A stretch of 64,000 nt of DNA from JAAFHB01 sp942493325 (GCA_942493325.1 OW818689.1:6448001-6512000); one strand, 5' to 3'. Shown: positions 18,478 through 27,706, numbered from the stretch's first letter. Notes: generated from the letters alone by a model not told the origin. Translations and numbers: made by a program.

Positions 18478-18866
18478 ATCACAGATTGTTTATTGATTAA
18501 TAATACCCATTCAGGCCAAATACAGTTTTGTAAAAAGTAAATGCCTCTTCGCAAAAACCATTAAATGTTAAATAAGGATTTATTGTTGTCATCTTTTAAT
18601 TTGTTAAATTAATAATGTTCATAATTTTTTTGATTGTAATCCAAATCAACGTATTAAGTCCAATATCTGTTCATGTAATCATCCGGGTAACGGTATTCGG
18701 ACCGGAATGTTTAAACATTTAGGGTCCCGAATGGTTAAACATTTATTATTAATTATTATTCAGGGACCATGAAAATACGTATTGATTTTGGCCTGATTTG
18801 GCTTCAATGGGTGATAACTCAGAAGAAATACGCAGTGGTCAATTATAAAATTTAATACGCTTAAAC
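18478..18866. promoter_or_regulatory. Intergenic region with paired AATGTTTAAACATT-type sites
   Basis: No gene seen. Two near-identical 16-base sites, aatgtttaaacattta at 18706-18721 and aatggttaaacattta at 18730-18745, are spaced 24 bases apart. The first contains a perfect 14-base palindrome. They look like a double operator in front of the DoxX gene, or for the divergent TPR gene. Confidence 0.4.
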
Positions 18867-19244
18867 ATGAAAATAGCAGTCATTATTATCCGGCTTTTAA
18901 TGGGAGCAATGTTTTTATTTGCATCCGTAACCGTCCTGTTTAAATTAGTTCCCCAACCGGAATTAAGCGGCAATGTGAAAATATTTATGGAAGGTATGGC
19001 AGCCTCAGGATACCTTATCACTTCAATTAAGATTTTTGAATTGTTTTGTGCAATCGCTTTTCTTTCCGGCCGGTTCGTCCCGCTTGCAACCGTTGTGATT
19101 TTCCCGATTATTTTTAATATTCTGATGTTTCACTTGTATGTTGAACCATCGGGCTTGCTTATTGCCATATTGCTAATGATTGGCGATCTGTTTCAGGCCT
19201 GGTATCACCGCGATAAATATAAGCCGATGCTTGTTTCCAAATAA
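18867..19244 (+). CDS. DoxX-family membrane protein
   Basis: A 125-residue inner-membrane protein with four hydrophobic segments. The start IIIRLLMGAMFLFASVTVLFKL and the segment IFELFCAIAFLSGRFVPLA have the spacing of the DoxX fold. Family members are linked to redox or quinone-related functions, but no specific role can be given. The gene stands alone between two non-coding stretches. Confidence 0.75.
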   Translation: MKIAVIIIRLLMGAMFLFASVTVLFKLVPQPELSGNVKIFMEGMAASGYLITSIKIFELFCAIAFLSGRFVPLATVVIFPIIFNILMFHLYVEPSGLLIAILLMIGDLFQAWYHRDKYKPMLVSK

Positions 19245-19517
19245 CTGTATCAAATAGCTGTTTCCCGTCCTGGATACCACGGTGTCGAAAAAGTTAAATC
19301 GTTCAGGTTGTGCGAAAATAAAAGCCTGAACAAATACCCGGAATCCGGCCAGGAATTCAAAAATAGAATCATTCATAGCGCGTTATTTTTAATTGTTCTA
19401 AATAAACGTACGTTGAATTTAAAATGTTACAGAAAAATTTATAAAAATTCTAAATTTCTTTCAGATTTTTTGCCAGCTTTACGGGTTTGGAAATTAACCT
19501 TTAAACACCCTGTAATC

Positions 19518-20627
19518 ATGACAAAACCAGTCGCTCTGATAATCGTTTTATCGCTTCTCACGGGAATAACTACCTTTTCTCAAATTCCGAAGGGGAATGA
19601 CCTGCCTGTCCGTGGTTTTTGCATTGGAGCTCCGCGCACCTCCGAGGTTGATTCTTTTGTTAAATTCATTGCAGAAGAGTTGGCTCCGCGCAAGGTAAAC
19701 ACGCTGATTTTGCGCGTCGATTACAACTATCGGTTCGAAAGTCATCCGGAATTGCGCGACGCCTCGGCTCTATCGAAGGCAGAGGTGAAAAAAATTGTGG
19801 ATGTTTGCCGGTTGAATCAAATCCGGATTATCCCCCAAATTAACCTGCTTGGCCATCAGTCGTGGGCCGAAAAGCTCAATAACCTGCTGCGGGTATACCC
19901 TGAGTTTGACGAAACGCCTCATGTGAAAATACCTGAAAAATACAAGTGGCCAAACGACGATGGTTTGTACTGCAAAAGTTATTGCCCGCTTCACCCTGAT
20001 GTACATAAGATTGTTTTTGCATTGGTCGATGAGATTTGTGATGCTTTCGGATCTGACGCCTTTCATGCCGGGATGGATGAGGTTTTTTACATCGGCGACG
20101 ATAAATGTCCGCGCTGTTCAGGCAGAGACAAGGCAGAACTGTTTGCGGGCGAAGTGAACATTGTTAGAAATCACCTTGCTTTGAAGAACCGGCAGCTCTG
20201 GATCTGGGGTGACCGTCTTATTGATGGTAAAACGACCGGAATGGGGATGTGGGAAGCGAGCATGAACAATACTCACCGTGCTATTGATTTGATAAATAAA
20301 GATATAATGATTTGCGACTGGCATTATGAACGACCTGATCAAAGTCCTGTTTATTTTGCCACAAAAGGATTCAGCGTGGTGACCTGTCCCTGGCGGATGC
20401 CCGAAAATGCGGTCCGGCAAACACAGGATATGTTCCGGTACCGGTCTTCAGTGACCCCGGAAATGAAAGAACGTTTCCAGGGTATGGTTCAAACGGTCTG
20501 GTCGGGGGCAGGACAGTTTATGGATGAATTTTACGGACGGAAACCAGACGCAAAAGCTGGAAACAACACAGCATCCAACACTTTTAAGGCAATGTTTGAT
20601 GAAATAGAAAAACTAAGCGGCAAATAA
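19518..20627 (+). CDS. GH20-like secreted glycoside hydrolase (beta-N-acetylhexosaminidase fold)
   Basis: With the ATG at 19518 the protein has 369 residues and a Sec signal peptide ending near TTFSQ. It is a bare catalytic barrel without the usual N-terminal GH20b domain. The line FHAGMDEVFYIGDDKC corresponds to the GH20 HxGGDE region and would supply the Asp-Glu pair. Other barrel markers are INLLGHQSWAEK and QLWIWGDRLID. The protein is shorter than typical hexosaminidases, so the substrate may be unusual. It is followed after 59 bases by a truncated DUF5009 gene, a common partner of such enzymes. Confidence 0.78.
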   Translation: MTKPVALIIVLSLLTGITTFSQIPKGNDLPVRGFCIGAPRTSEVDSFVKFIAEELAPRKVNTLILRVDYNYRFESHPELRDASALSKAEVKKIVDVCRLNQIRIIPQINLLGHQSWAEKLNNLLRVYPEFDETPHVKIPEKYKWPNDDGLYCKSYCPLHPDVHKIVFALVDEICDAFGSDAFHAGMDEVFYIGDDKCPRCSGRDKAELFAGEVNIVRNHLALKNRQLWIWGDRLIDGKTTGMGMWEASMNNTHRAIDLINKDIMICDWHYERPDQSPVYFATKGFSVVTCPWRMPENAVRQTQDMFRYRSSVTPEMKERFQGMVQTVWSGAGQFMDEFYGRKPDAKAGNNTASNTFKAMFDEIEKLSGK

Positions 20628-20686
20628 GGCGAGTTGCTGGCTGCCTGGAGTCCTGTAGATAATTGAATTTTTAAACTTGCTTTTGA

Positions 20687-21136
20687 ATGACCCCATCCCC
20701 AACGCGTTTTCTTTTCATTGATATTTTCCGGGCGCTGACTATGTTGCTTATGATTTTTGTTAATGATTTCTGGTCATTAACCGGTATCCCCACCTGGTTG
20801 GGACATGCCGATGTAAACCAGGATTTTCTGGGCTTTTCGGACATTATCTTTCCCTGTTTTCTGTTTATTGTCGGAATGGCGATTCCCTACGCGATACGCA
20901 ACAGAATTGCAAAAGGTGAAAATCATTTGCAGATTCTGAAGCATATTTTGCTTCGTTCACTGGCACTGCTTGTCATGGGATTTTTTACAGTCAATATTTC
21001 CGGTCTGAATGTCCAGGCTTCCGGGGTAAGTCGCGAAGTTTTCCAGGTGTTGATGGTTGCGGCATTTTTCCTGATCTGGAACTGGTATCCTGAATCCACA
21101 ACCCGAAAAAAGTATCTTTTCTGGTGTATTATTTAA
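20687..21136 (+). pseudogene. DUF5009 (HGSNAT-like) membrane protein, 3' truncated
   Basis: The 149 residues match only the N-terminal part of DUF5009/heparan-glucosaminide N-acetyltransferase-like proteins, which are usually more than 350 residues. The opening FLFIDIFRALTMLLMIFVND and the following DIIFPCFLFIVGMAIPYAI are diagnostic. About four membrane segments remain. The frame stops inside what should be the middle of the protein, and the following bases (gccgccaaaacgccaaagca) are repeat-like rather than a shifted continuation. I infer a deletion that removed the 3' end. It probably once worked with the GH20-like enzyme. Confidence 0.72.
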
Positions 21137-21214
21137 ATTTACTCCAAAAACTTTGAAAACAAGGATTGCCGCCAAAACGCCAAAGCACCATACTGCACAA
21201 AAAAAAACTTATAT

Positions 21215-23704
21215 TCAATCTATCATCTGTTCTCTGGATTTTGCTAAAATATTTTTTTCAAGATATAAAGCATTGTTGTAAAAATAGCTGGATTTTAGCA
21301 TCTGAGAAATGTTTTTTATTTTCTCAAGTTCCTTTCGGGCTTTTTTGAGCTTTCCCTTGTAAATCAGAAATTCTGTTTTTATAAGCAGGAGTCTTATTTT
21401 AACGTAATTTTTCATGTGTTCGGGAACATGAACGTTTTTGAATTTTACCTGGTCATAAAATTCAATAGCTTTTTGTGTCTCTCCAGTTTCCAATAAGGCC
21501 AATGCATAAACGGACAAAAAAAGTTGATAGAAACATGATAATTTTAAGTCGGTCAAATCATAATTTTCAAAGATATAGTGGGCAATATCAATGATTTCTT
21601 TATTCATCTTGCCGTAGTTTAATGAAAAAATTATCGCAAACTCAAATTGAGGCATATCAGTTCTATTTTGAATGCTGTTTTGTAACAACCTGTCAGACAT
21701 ACTATAAACCTCTTTCATAATATTTCCATCCACTTTCTTCTCATAAACAGACTTATATACAATTTGAGGAATAAAATAATATGAAGCATTTGATGAATCT
21801 TTTCCTTCAGGAAGCTTCAGATTTAAATTATTGTCATATTCGGTTTTGCATTGTTCTTGATTTCCGCTAAGAAAATGCATCATAAATCTCATATAACAGA
21901 CATATTGCTTTGCTTCGTTCGATTGGTTGTATTGCAAGTAGAAGTCAAGGTCATTCCCGGAATGGAGCACCAGGCAGTCTATATCAAAGAACCTTTCAAA
22001 ATAGAGTGTTCGTCCGACTTCTGATTGAGCATACCATGGGATCAGTATCTCCCTTAATTTTTGGTTTTTTCTTAGCTCAACGCCTATAACATTGGTCAAA
22101 ACATAACAAGGCATATTAAAAGCCGGAACATTTTTCGGAAGCTTGTCCTTTTCGATAATAGAGAAAATATTTTTAAGAAGTTCAACTTGTTCTTCCTTAA
22201 ATAAGATTTTTAACGTATACCTCAATAGGTTACACTGGAGATGGGGCGTATTGTTATAATCGGCAATAATACTTTTGAGAAAGTCAATATTCAGTCCATT
22301 TTCTTTGATTAGGATATTTACCAGATAATATGCAAATAAGACATTTTGCGTAAATCTTACATAAGTATTCAGCGAAAGGTAACTATCATGTATTGAATAT
22401 TCATAAAAAATGCCGGTGCTTATCAGTTCATCATAAGCAATGATCATTGAAGACGATAATTTTAGATCTTCTTTCCTGACTTCTGCGCTTTTTTTTCCGT
22501 ATCCGCACAAAGTAAAAAATGATTTGACTATTAAAAATTTCTCATCAGAATAGGGTGAAGACAATATGGTGTTTTTGATATATTGATTTAACAGATCGAT
22601 ATCCCGGATTGTATCGTTTTGGTTAAATGCTGATAAGAACAAATGCAGATGATAAGGGTTACTAATAATATCTAAGATGTCGGGATGGTTGAAACACAAA
22701 TCATCAAGGGTTTGATCGAAATGGTTATTTTCCAGTATTGTTTTAATTTCTTTTCTTTTTAACAGGGGTATATTTATGAGTTCATCATCCGTTCCCTGAA
22801 ACAGAACATCGAACCATAGTGATTTCAGAATTTGATTTTTCTGTATCCGGTATGAGAACATTCTCCACTTGTTAGGGCTACAGGTTATTAGTAGTTTAAA
22901 CCATTCTATATTCTCATAGCAGGATATTAGCTTCAGTAAGTTACCTATAAAATGATCTATCTTTTCATTTTCCGAATAAATGTCATCGACCCCTTCGATA
23001 ATCAATACGAACCTGCCTTTTACCAATTCAGGATTAATGCGAAAAACAGCGCTAAAGCTTTTTTGAGGATCATAATCAATCAGGTTGTAAAGCCGGTTTA
23101 TTTTTTGACCATGAGTAAGAAGATTGTAAAGGATACTTCCGTCAACCAGACAAACTATATCGTTAGGATACTTGGCGTCCGCCCCGGTAAAAAACTTTTC
23201 GGTAAGCTGGGCCACAATCGTTGATTTGCCATAACCATTCGGGGCGATAAAAGCTGTTGCTGTCTTGGGCGAGTATAGAAATTCTTCGAATTTTTTTTCT
23301 GCGAATCTGCGGACAGGAAAATTCTCAAATCTGGTCCCAATTTTATTTTTGATGGATTTCAGACTAGTATTGGTTATTACGTTGATCCTTTCTTTTAAGT
23401 TGTCCCATGTTTCCTGTTGGGAGAACAGGTGTTTTTCTTTTTCAAAATTATTGATAAATTCCTGCCAATTTTCAAATTGCAAATAAATTGAAAGTGTATC
23501 GAGCGTATATTTTGAAGGATCGCATGTTGATTTAATAATCCCGAAAAGCCTTTTAAGTGTCGAAGCACTTACCTGACGTTTTGTTGAGTTTTGAATTTGT
23601 TCTGATAGAACTTGACAATCAGTGGCATATGAAATCCTTTGCCCAAATTTGCTTTGGATTTCATCTTTTAAAAGCTGTATTAATATATCAATTCCTTTAT
23701 TCAT
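21215..23704 (-). CDS. STAND-type P-loop NTPase with N-terminal HTH-like domain and TPR-like C-terminus
   Basis: An 829-residue soluble protein, AT-rich compared with its neighbours. Residues 1-85 form a small domain (SASTLKRLFG ... YTLDTLSIYLQFENWQEF) that I have seen at the start of many Bacteroidota regulatory proteins and which resembles a helix-turn-helix unit. The NTPase core has Walker A APNGYGKS (154-161), Walker B VLIIEGVDD (233-241) and a sensor-like LLITCSPNKWR (about 267-277). The part after residue 470 is helical with degenerate TPR-like pairs. This layout fits STAND ATPases that sense a ligand and switch on. Whether it regulates transcription or acts in defence is unknown. It is a single gene with an inverted repeat upstream. 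Confidence 0.72.
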   Translation of the reverse strand: MNKGIDILIQLLKDEIQSKFGQRISYATDCQVLSEQIQNSTKRQVSASTLKRLFGIIKSTCDPSKYTLDTLSIYLQFENWQEFINNFEKEKHLFSQQETWDNLKERINVITNTSLKSIKNKIGTRFENFPVRRFAEKKFEEFLYSPKTATAFIAPNGYGKSTIVAQLTEKFFTGADAKYPNDIVCLVDGSILYNLLTHGQKINRLYNLIDYDPQKSFSAVFRINPELVKGRFVLIIEGVDDIYSENEKIDHFIGNLLKLISCYENIEWFKLLITCSPNKWRMFSYRIQKNQILKSLWFDVLFQGTDDELINIPLLKRKEIKTILENNHFDQTLDDLCFNHPDILDIISNPYHLHLFLSAFNQNDTIRDIDLLNQYIKNTILSSPYSDEKFLIVKSFFTLCGYGKKSAEVRKEDLKLSSSMIIAYDELISTGIFYEYSIHDSYLSLNTYVRFTQNVLFAYYLVNILIKENGLNIDFLKSIIADYNNTPHLQCNLLRYTLKILFKEEQVELLKNIFSIIEKDKLPKNVPAFNMPCYVLTNVIGVELRKNQKLREILIPWYAQSEVGRTLYFERFFDIDCLVLHSGNDLDFYLQYNQSNEAKQYVCYMRFMMHFLSGNQEQCKTEYDNNLNLKLPEGKDSSNASYYFIPQIVYKSVYEKKVDGNIMKEVYSMSDRLLQNSIQNRTDMPQFEFAIIFSLNYGKMNKEIIDIAHYIFENYDLTDLKLSCFYQLFLSVYALALLETGETQKAIEFYDQVKFKNVHVPEHMKNYVKIRLLLIKTEFLIYKGKLKKARKELEKIKNISQMLKSSYFYNNALYLEKNILAKSREQMID

Positions 23705-23775
23705 AAAGAATGTGAATTAAGAGCTGAAGATAAATGAGATCCGGTACAAAGTGCTGTAAATTGTGGTGTACTGAT

Positions 23776-23801
23776 TTTGCTTTAAATATAGTTAAAGCAA
23801 A
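23776..23801. promoter_or_regulatory. Operator-like inverted repeat upstream of the STAND NTPase gene
   Basis: Perfect 10-base arms tttgctttaa (23776-23785) and ttaaagcaaa (23792-23801) with a six-base spacer, 72 bases before the start of the NTPase gene. A TATATTTA sequence on the minus strand inside it resembles a -7 box, so a regulator bound here could overlap the promoter. Confidence 0.5.
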
Positions 23802-24022
23802 CTGGAATCACAAATAATGTAGGGATATCATTACAGCAGTTTGCACCTAATTAGCCTCAACATTTGCGTATATTGCTTAGAAAGCAGAAGCACAACATGA
23901 ACAACATGAACAGATTTTGAACAAAAAAAACTACAGAAACTTATTTTTTTATGAATAAACTTGCAGTCTTTAAGAAATATACCTAATATAAATCATTTGT
24001 TTTGACCTAATTAAATTATACC

Positions 24023-24235
24023 ATGACTACAACCCAGAACGATCTTTTCGCAATCACACAAAAAAATCTCTACCACCTTAAAGATTCCCCATTTTTTGTT
24101 ACTCCGGATTACTCCCATAAAAAAACGTGCCATCTGCATGCTCATCCAATGCAGGAAAGTGAAACACGTTCATTCATTGTGGTCTGGCAATTGCCAAAAA
24201 TGGGAAACCAGGATGTTGATAAACCCCATTCTTAA
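24023..24235 (+). CDS. Small hypothetical protein (70 residues), doubtful
   Basis: An ATG frame of 70 residues in an otherwise gene-free stretch. It has no signal peptide, no membrane segment and several His residues (HKKTCHLHAHPMQE). I do not recognise it. It runs in the same direction as the glycogen operon 160 bases downstream. Coding status is uncertain. Confidence 0.22.
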   Translation: MTTTQNDLFAITQKNLYHLKDSPFFVTPDYSHKKTCHLHAHPMQESETRSFIVVWQLPKMGNQDVDKPHS

Positions 24236-24266
24236 TAAGTTTAGAATTGAAGTCAAGTTTTAACAT

Positions 24267-24338
24267 GAATCTGCGATTCTAACTGCATCAGGTAAACTCG
24301 TTCGAAACTAGTTTCAGAATAATTAGAAAATATTTTCT
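24267..24338 (+). promoter_or_regulatory. Three palindromes in front of the alpha-glucan operon
   Basis: In order: GAATCtgcGATTC (24267-24279), GAAACTAGTTTC (24304-24315, perfect) and AGAAAATATTTTCT (24325-24338, perfect). They lie 57-128 bases before the glycosyltransferase start and could be regulator sites. Confidence 0.35.
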
Positions 24339-24394
24339 GATAGGGTGAGTTAATGTCCTACAAATTTTCGAGATAATAATTTAAAAATATAAAT

Positions 24395-25684
24395 ATGAGG
24401 GTTTTAATGTTTGGATGGGAGTTCCCTCCCAATATTTCAGGAGGATTGGGTACTGCGTGTTATGGTTTGACTAAAGGTCTTACTTCATTTGATGATGTTG
24501 ATGTCACTTTTGTCGTACCGAAGGTATTCGGCGACGAAGACGACAGCAACATGGACTTTATTGGGGCAGGTGATGTGCCAATTATCAACCGCAAGATCAG
24601 TATGAAGGAATTCCACAAATCGATCGATTATTTTGAGGTAGGTTCAAAATTGGTTCCTTATGTTGACCCCGAAGATTACCTTAGGCAAACCGCTTATACC
24701 GTAGAAGGGACAAATGCATTGATTGAAACAGATATTCAGGGAAAAGTGAAATTTACAGGGAAATACGGACTGGACCTAATGTCGGAAATAGCACGATATG
24801 CTTTAGTGGCTAACGTTATTGCCCAGGATAACCAGTTTGATATCATTCATGCGCATGATTGGCTCGCTTATCCGGCCGGTATCGCTGCCAAACAAGCTTC
24901 AGGGAAACCTTTGGTGATTCATGTCCATGCCACCGATTTTGACCGAAGTGGTGGCACTGTTAACCCCAATGTTTATACCATTGAAAAACAGGGAATGGAT
25001 GTAGCTGACAAAATCATTACCGTCAGTAACCTCACCAGAAAGATCGTCATAGAAAAATATGGGATTAATCCTGAAAAAGTCGTTACGGTTTATAATGCAG
25101 TTGAACCCTATCGACATCATGAAAGTACTTCAATCATTAAAGGGATTGACGAAAAGATTGTGACTTTCCTGGGACGGATCACCATGCAGAAAGGACCTGA
25201 ATATTTCGTGGAAACAGCCAGCCGCATCATTCAAAAAATGGACAATGTGCGTTTCGTGATGGCAGGAAGTGGCGATATGTTAAATAAAATGATCAGGCGC
25301 GCTGCACAACTCAAGATAACTGATAAGTTCCATTTCACAGGATTCTTAAAAGGAGACGATGTTTTTCGGATGCTGCGGATGAGTGATGTTTACATAATGC
25401 CCTCAGTTTCAGAACCATTTGGAATCTCGCCATTGGAGGCGATGCAAGCTGGTGTGCCGGTTATTGTTTCACATCAATCGGGGGTGGCAGAGATCCTGTC
25501 AAATGCGATCAAGATCAATTTTTGGGATGTTGACGCAATGGCTGACGCTATTCACGGCATTCTAAGTTATCCCGGAATGTCGAAAATGCTATCAAAGTAT
25601 GGCAAAAAAGAATCCTGTAATTTGAATTGGAAAGACGCTGCGTATAAAGTAAAACAGGTTTATAAATCGGCAATATTCGCTTAA
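24395..25684 (+). CDS. GT4 glycosyltransferase, glycogen synthase-like
   Basis: A 429-residue GT-B glycosyltransferase. The opening MFGWEFPPNISGGLGTACYGL is the standard starch/glycogen synthase-like N-terminal loop. HAHDWLAYPAG follows, and the C-terminal nucleotide-sugar domain contains PSVSEPFGISPLEAMQAG with the E-x7-E motif. In Bacteroidota this gene type is usually paired with a GH57 enzyme in alpha-glucan storage metabolism, as here (31 bases to the next gene). Donor sugar (UDP- or ADP-glucose) is inferred, not seen. Confidence 0.9.
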   Translation: MRVLMFGWEFPPNISGGLGTACYGLTKGLTSFDDVDVTFVVPKVFGDEDDSNMDFIGAGDVPIINRKISMKEFHKSIDYFEVGSKLVPYVDPEDYLRQTAYTVEGTNALIETDIQGKVKFTGKYGLDLMSEIARYALVANVIAQDNQFDIIHAHDWLAYPAGIAAKQASGKPLVIHVHATDFDRSGGTVNPNVYTIEKQGMDVADKIITVSNLTRKIVIEKYGINPEKVVTVYNAVEPYRHHESTSIIKGIDEKIVTFLGRITMQKGPEYFVETASRIIQKMDNVRFVMAGSGDMLNKMIRRAAQLKITDKFHFTGFLKGDDVFRMLRMSDVYIMPSVSEPFGISPLEAMQAGVPVIVSHQSGVAEILSNAIKINFWDVDAMADAIHGILSYPGMSKMLSKYGKKESCNLNWKDAAYKVKQVYKSAIFA

Positions 25685-25715
25685 TCTATTGTATTAATTA
25701 TTAAACTGTTATATT

Positions 25716-26957
25716 ATGAGGTCCATTTGTCTTTGTTTCAAGATCCATCAGCCGGTTAGGCTGAAAAAATTCAGATTTTTCGATATCGGAAATTCAGATT
25801 ATTACTATGACGATTACAACAATGAAATGGTCCTTCGACGGGTAGCAGAAAACTGTTATTTGCCCGCAAACAAAATTATCCTTGATCTTATTCATAAATA
25901 TCAGGGCCGGTTCAGTGTCGCTTTTTCAATTTCGGGCACGGCGATCGATCAGTTTAAGATCTATGCCCCCGAAGTTATTGAAAGCTTCCAGGAACTTGCT
26001 GCGACAGGATGTGTCGAGTTCCTTGCAGAAACTTATTCCCACTCCTTGTCTGTTTTAAAAAATAAAAACGAATTCAAGTGGCAGGTGGAATCACATGCAA
26101 ATGCTATTGAAACCATTTTTGGAAAAAGGCCGACCGTATTTACAAATACTGAATTAATCTATTCGGATGAAATTGGCGCAATGGTTGCCGAAATGGGGTA
26201 TAAAGCCACTTTGACCGAAGGCCCCAATCCTATTCTCAAATGGAGAAGTCCAAATTATTTATACAACAATGCAATTAATCCTGCATTAATGGTATTGCTA
26301 AAAAACGATCGGTTAAGCGATGACATTGCCTGCCGGTTTTCAAATTCCGACTGGAGCGGATGGCCATTGACTGCACGGAAGTATGTTTCGTGGTTAAACA
26401 AAATTCCAAAAGAAGAAAAGATCGTCAACCTTTTAATGGATTATGAAACTTTTGGTGAGCACCAAAAACTCGGGTCGGGGATTTTCAAATTTCTGGATTC
26501 ACTCCCTTCCGAAGTTCTTCAAAAATCGGATTTTAAATTTATGACCCCTTCTGATGTTGTAGAACATTACCAGCCAATCTCCGCAATAAATGTCTCTTAC
26601 CCGATCTTGTGGGCTGATCAGGAACGGGATCTTACAGCCTGGTTGGGGAATGAACTTCAGCAGGAGGCATTTGAAAAATTATACGGTTTAAGCGAGATGA
26701 TCGACCAGTGTAAAGATCCCGTTCTTTTAAAAGACTGGCAATATTTGCAAACCAGCGATCATTTCTATTACATGAGTACAAAATATTTTTCCGATGGCGA
26801 CTTTCATGCCTATTTTAATCCTTATGATAGTCCATATATGTCATTTATGAATTATATGAATGTATTGAACGACTTTTCTATCCGGTTAAACAGGCAAGTA
26901 AGAGGTAAACAACCTGGTCAGGCGGTGAATAATCGAGAAACAGGCTGGCCGGGTTAA
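25716..26957 (+). CDS. GH57 alpha-amylase/4-alpha-glucanotransferase-like enzyme
   Basis: A cytosolic 413-residue GH57 enzyme acting on alpha-glucan. The starting block CLCFKIHQPVRLKKF is typical. The nucleophile is Glu146 in VFTNTELIYSDEIG, and the acid/base Asp242 lies in LLMDYETFGEH. SHSLSVL in the middle is another conserved region. It follows the GT4 gene by 31 bases and probably shares its promoter; together they would make and remodel glycogen. Confidence 0.92.
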   Translation: MRSICLCFKIHQPVRLKKFRFFDIGNSDYYYDDYNNEMVLRRVAENCYLPANKIILDLIHKYQGRFSVAFSISGTAIDQFKIYAPEVIESFQELAATGCVEFLAETYSHSLSVLKNKNEFKWQVESHANAIETIFGKRPTVFTNTELIYSDEIGAMVAEMGYKATLTEGPNPILKWRSPNYLYNNAINPALMVLLKNDRLSDDIACRFSNSDWSGWPLTARKYVSWLNKIPKEEKIVNLLMDYETFGEHQKLGSGIFKFLDSLPSEVLQKSDFKFMTPSDVVEHYQPISAINVSYPILWADQERDLTAWLGNELQQEAFEKLYGLSEMIDQCKDPVLLKDWQYLQTSDHFYYMSTKYFSDGDFHAYFNPYDSPYMSFMNYMNVLNDFSIRLNRQVRGKQPGQAVNNRETGWPG

Positions 26958-27018
26958 AACTGATTGAACCTGTCAATTGAGATTGCATACAAACAATTGT
27001 TTAACAGAAACCTATTCT

Positions 27019-27366
27019 ATGAGAGCATTGATATTCCATAAGCCAAATTCAATAGTGGACAGGTTAATAAAGGAGTTGGTACAAGCAAACAAGAATATCC
27101 AGTTTTCCGAAACGGCAAATTTTAAAGATGCTTTGGAAGTGTTTATCATTTACAAGCCTGAGATAATTATACTTGACGTTGAACAACACGCTGGTTTTGA
27201 AAATGAATTTTTACAATTTATAAAGAATTATAATACCGATATTAAGGAGATTAGTCTATCTAATCATCCATTCACCAAAATTATTTTGATCAACTTTACC
27301 AAAGCTGAACTGGAGGTAGAGAAAATATTAATATTCCAGAAGCAAGATTATTTCGTTTATATTTAA
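27019..27366 (+). CDS. Stand-alone receiver-like protein in the alpha-glucan operon
   Basis: A 115-residue protein that resembles the first part of a response-regulator receiver domain: MRALIFHKPNSIVDRLIKEL, then IIYKPEIIILDVEQ with an Asp where the phosphorylation site would be. The second half (SLSNHPFTKIILINF) keeps strands 4-5 only weakly, and there is no output domain. The ATG at 27019 is preferred over an upstream TTG. It is 61 bases after GH57 and 16 bases before the CBM48 gene, so it is part of the operon. A regulatory role in glycogen metabolism is a guess. Confidence 0.6.
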   Translation: MRALIFHKPNSIVDRLIKELVQANKNIQFSETANFKDALEVFIIYKPEIIILDVEQHAGFENEFLQFIKNYNTDIKEISLSNHPFTKIILINFTKAELEVEKILIFQKQDYFVYI

Positions 27367-27382
27367 TTAATAAAATTTAGTT

Positions 27383-27691
27383 ATGAGTATTAAAAAACAG
27401 TATTTAAAGAAAGATGGCGTCTGTAAAATAACTTTTAGTTTGAAAGACAACAATGAAAAGACAGAATCCGCCAGGATTCTCGGTGACTTTAACAATTGGG
27501 ACAGAAATTGTGAACCCATGAAAAAGCTTAAAAACGGCGAGTTTTCTCAAACAATCAATCTTGAATCAGGAAAATCGTATCAATTCAGGTACATGCTCAA
27601 TGATTCGGTTTGGGAAAATGAACCTGAGTGCGATAACTTTGTTCCTAATTGTATTGAAGCCGGGGAATTTAACTCATTGATCCTGCTCTGA
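27383..27691 (+). CDS. Isoamylase early-set (CBM48) protein
   Basis: A 102-residue single-domain protein. SARILGDFNNWDRNCEPMKKL and YQFRYMLNDSVWENEPECD are the classic CBM48/early-set signature that binds alpha-glucan in branching and debranching enzymes and in AMP-kinase beta subunits. Here it stands alone, as in many Bacteroidota, where it may tether a partner to glycogen. It is the last gene of the GT4-GH57 operon and is followed by a strong terminator. Confidence 0.9.
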   Translation: MSIKKQYLKKDGVCKITFSLKDNNEKTESARILGDFNNWDRNCEPMKKLKNGEFSQTINLESGKSYQFRYMLNDSVWENEPECDNFVPNCIEAGEFNSLILL

Positions 27692-27706
27692 TCAATAATT
27701 CAAGGA

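Noticed and set aside
19308..19517. N-terminal extension of the GH20-like protein
   Set aside because: It would begin at a TTG and place 70 non-conserved residues before an evident signal peptide starting at 19518.
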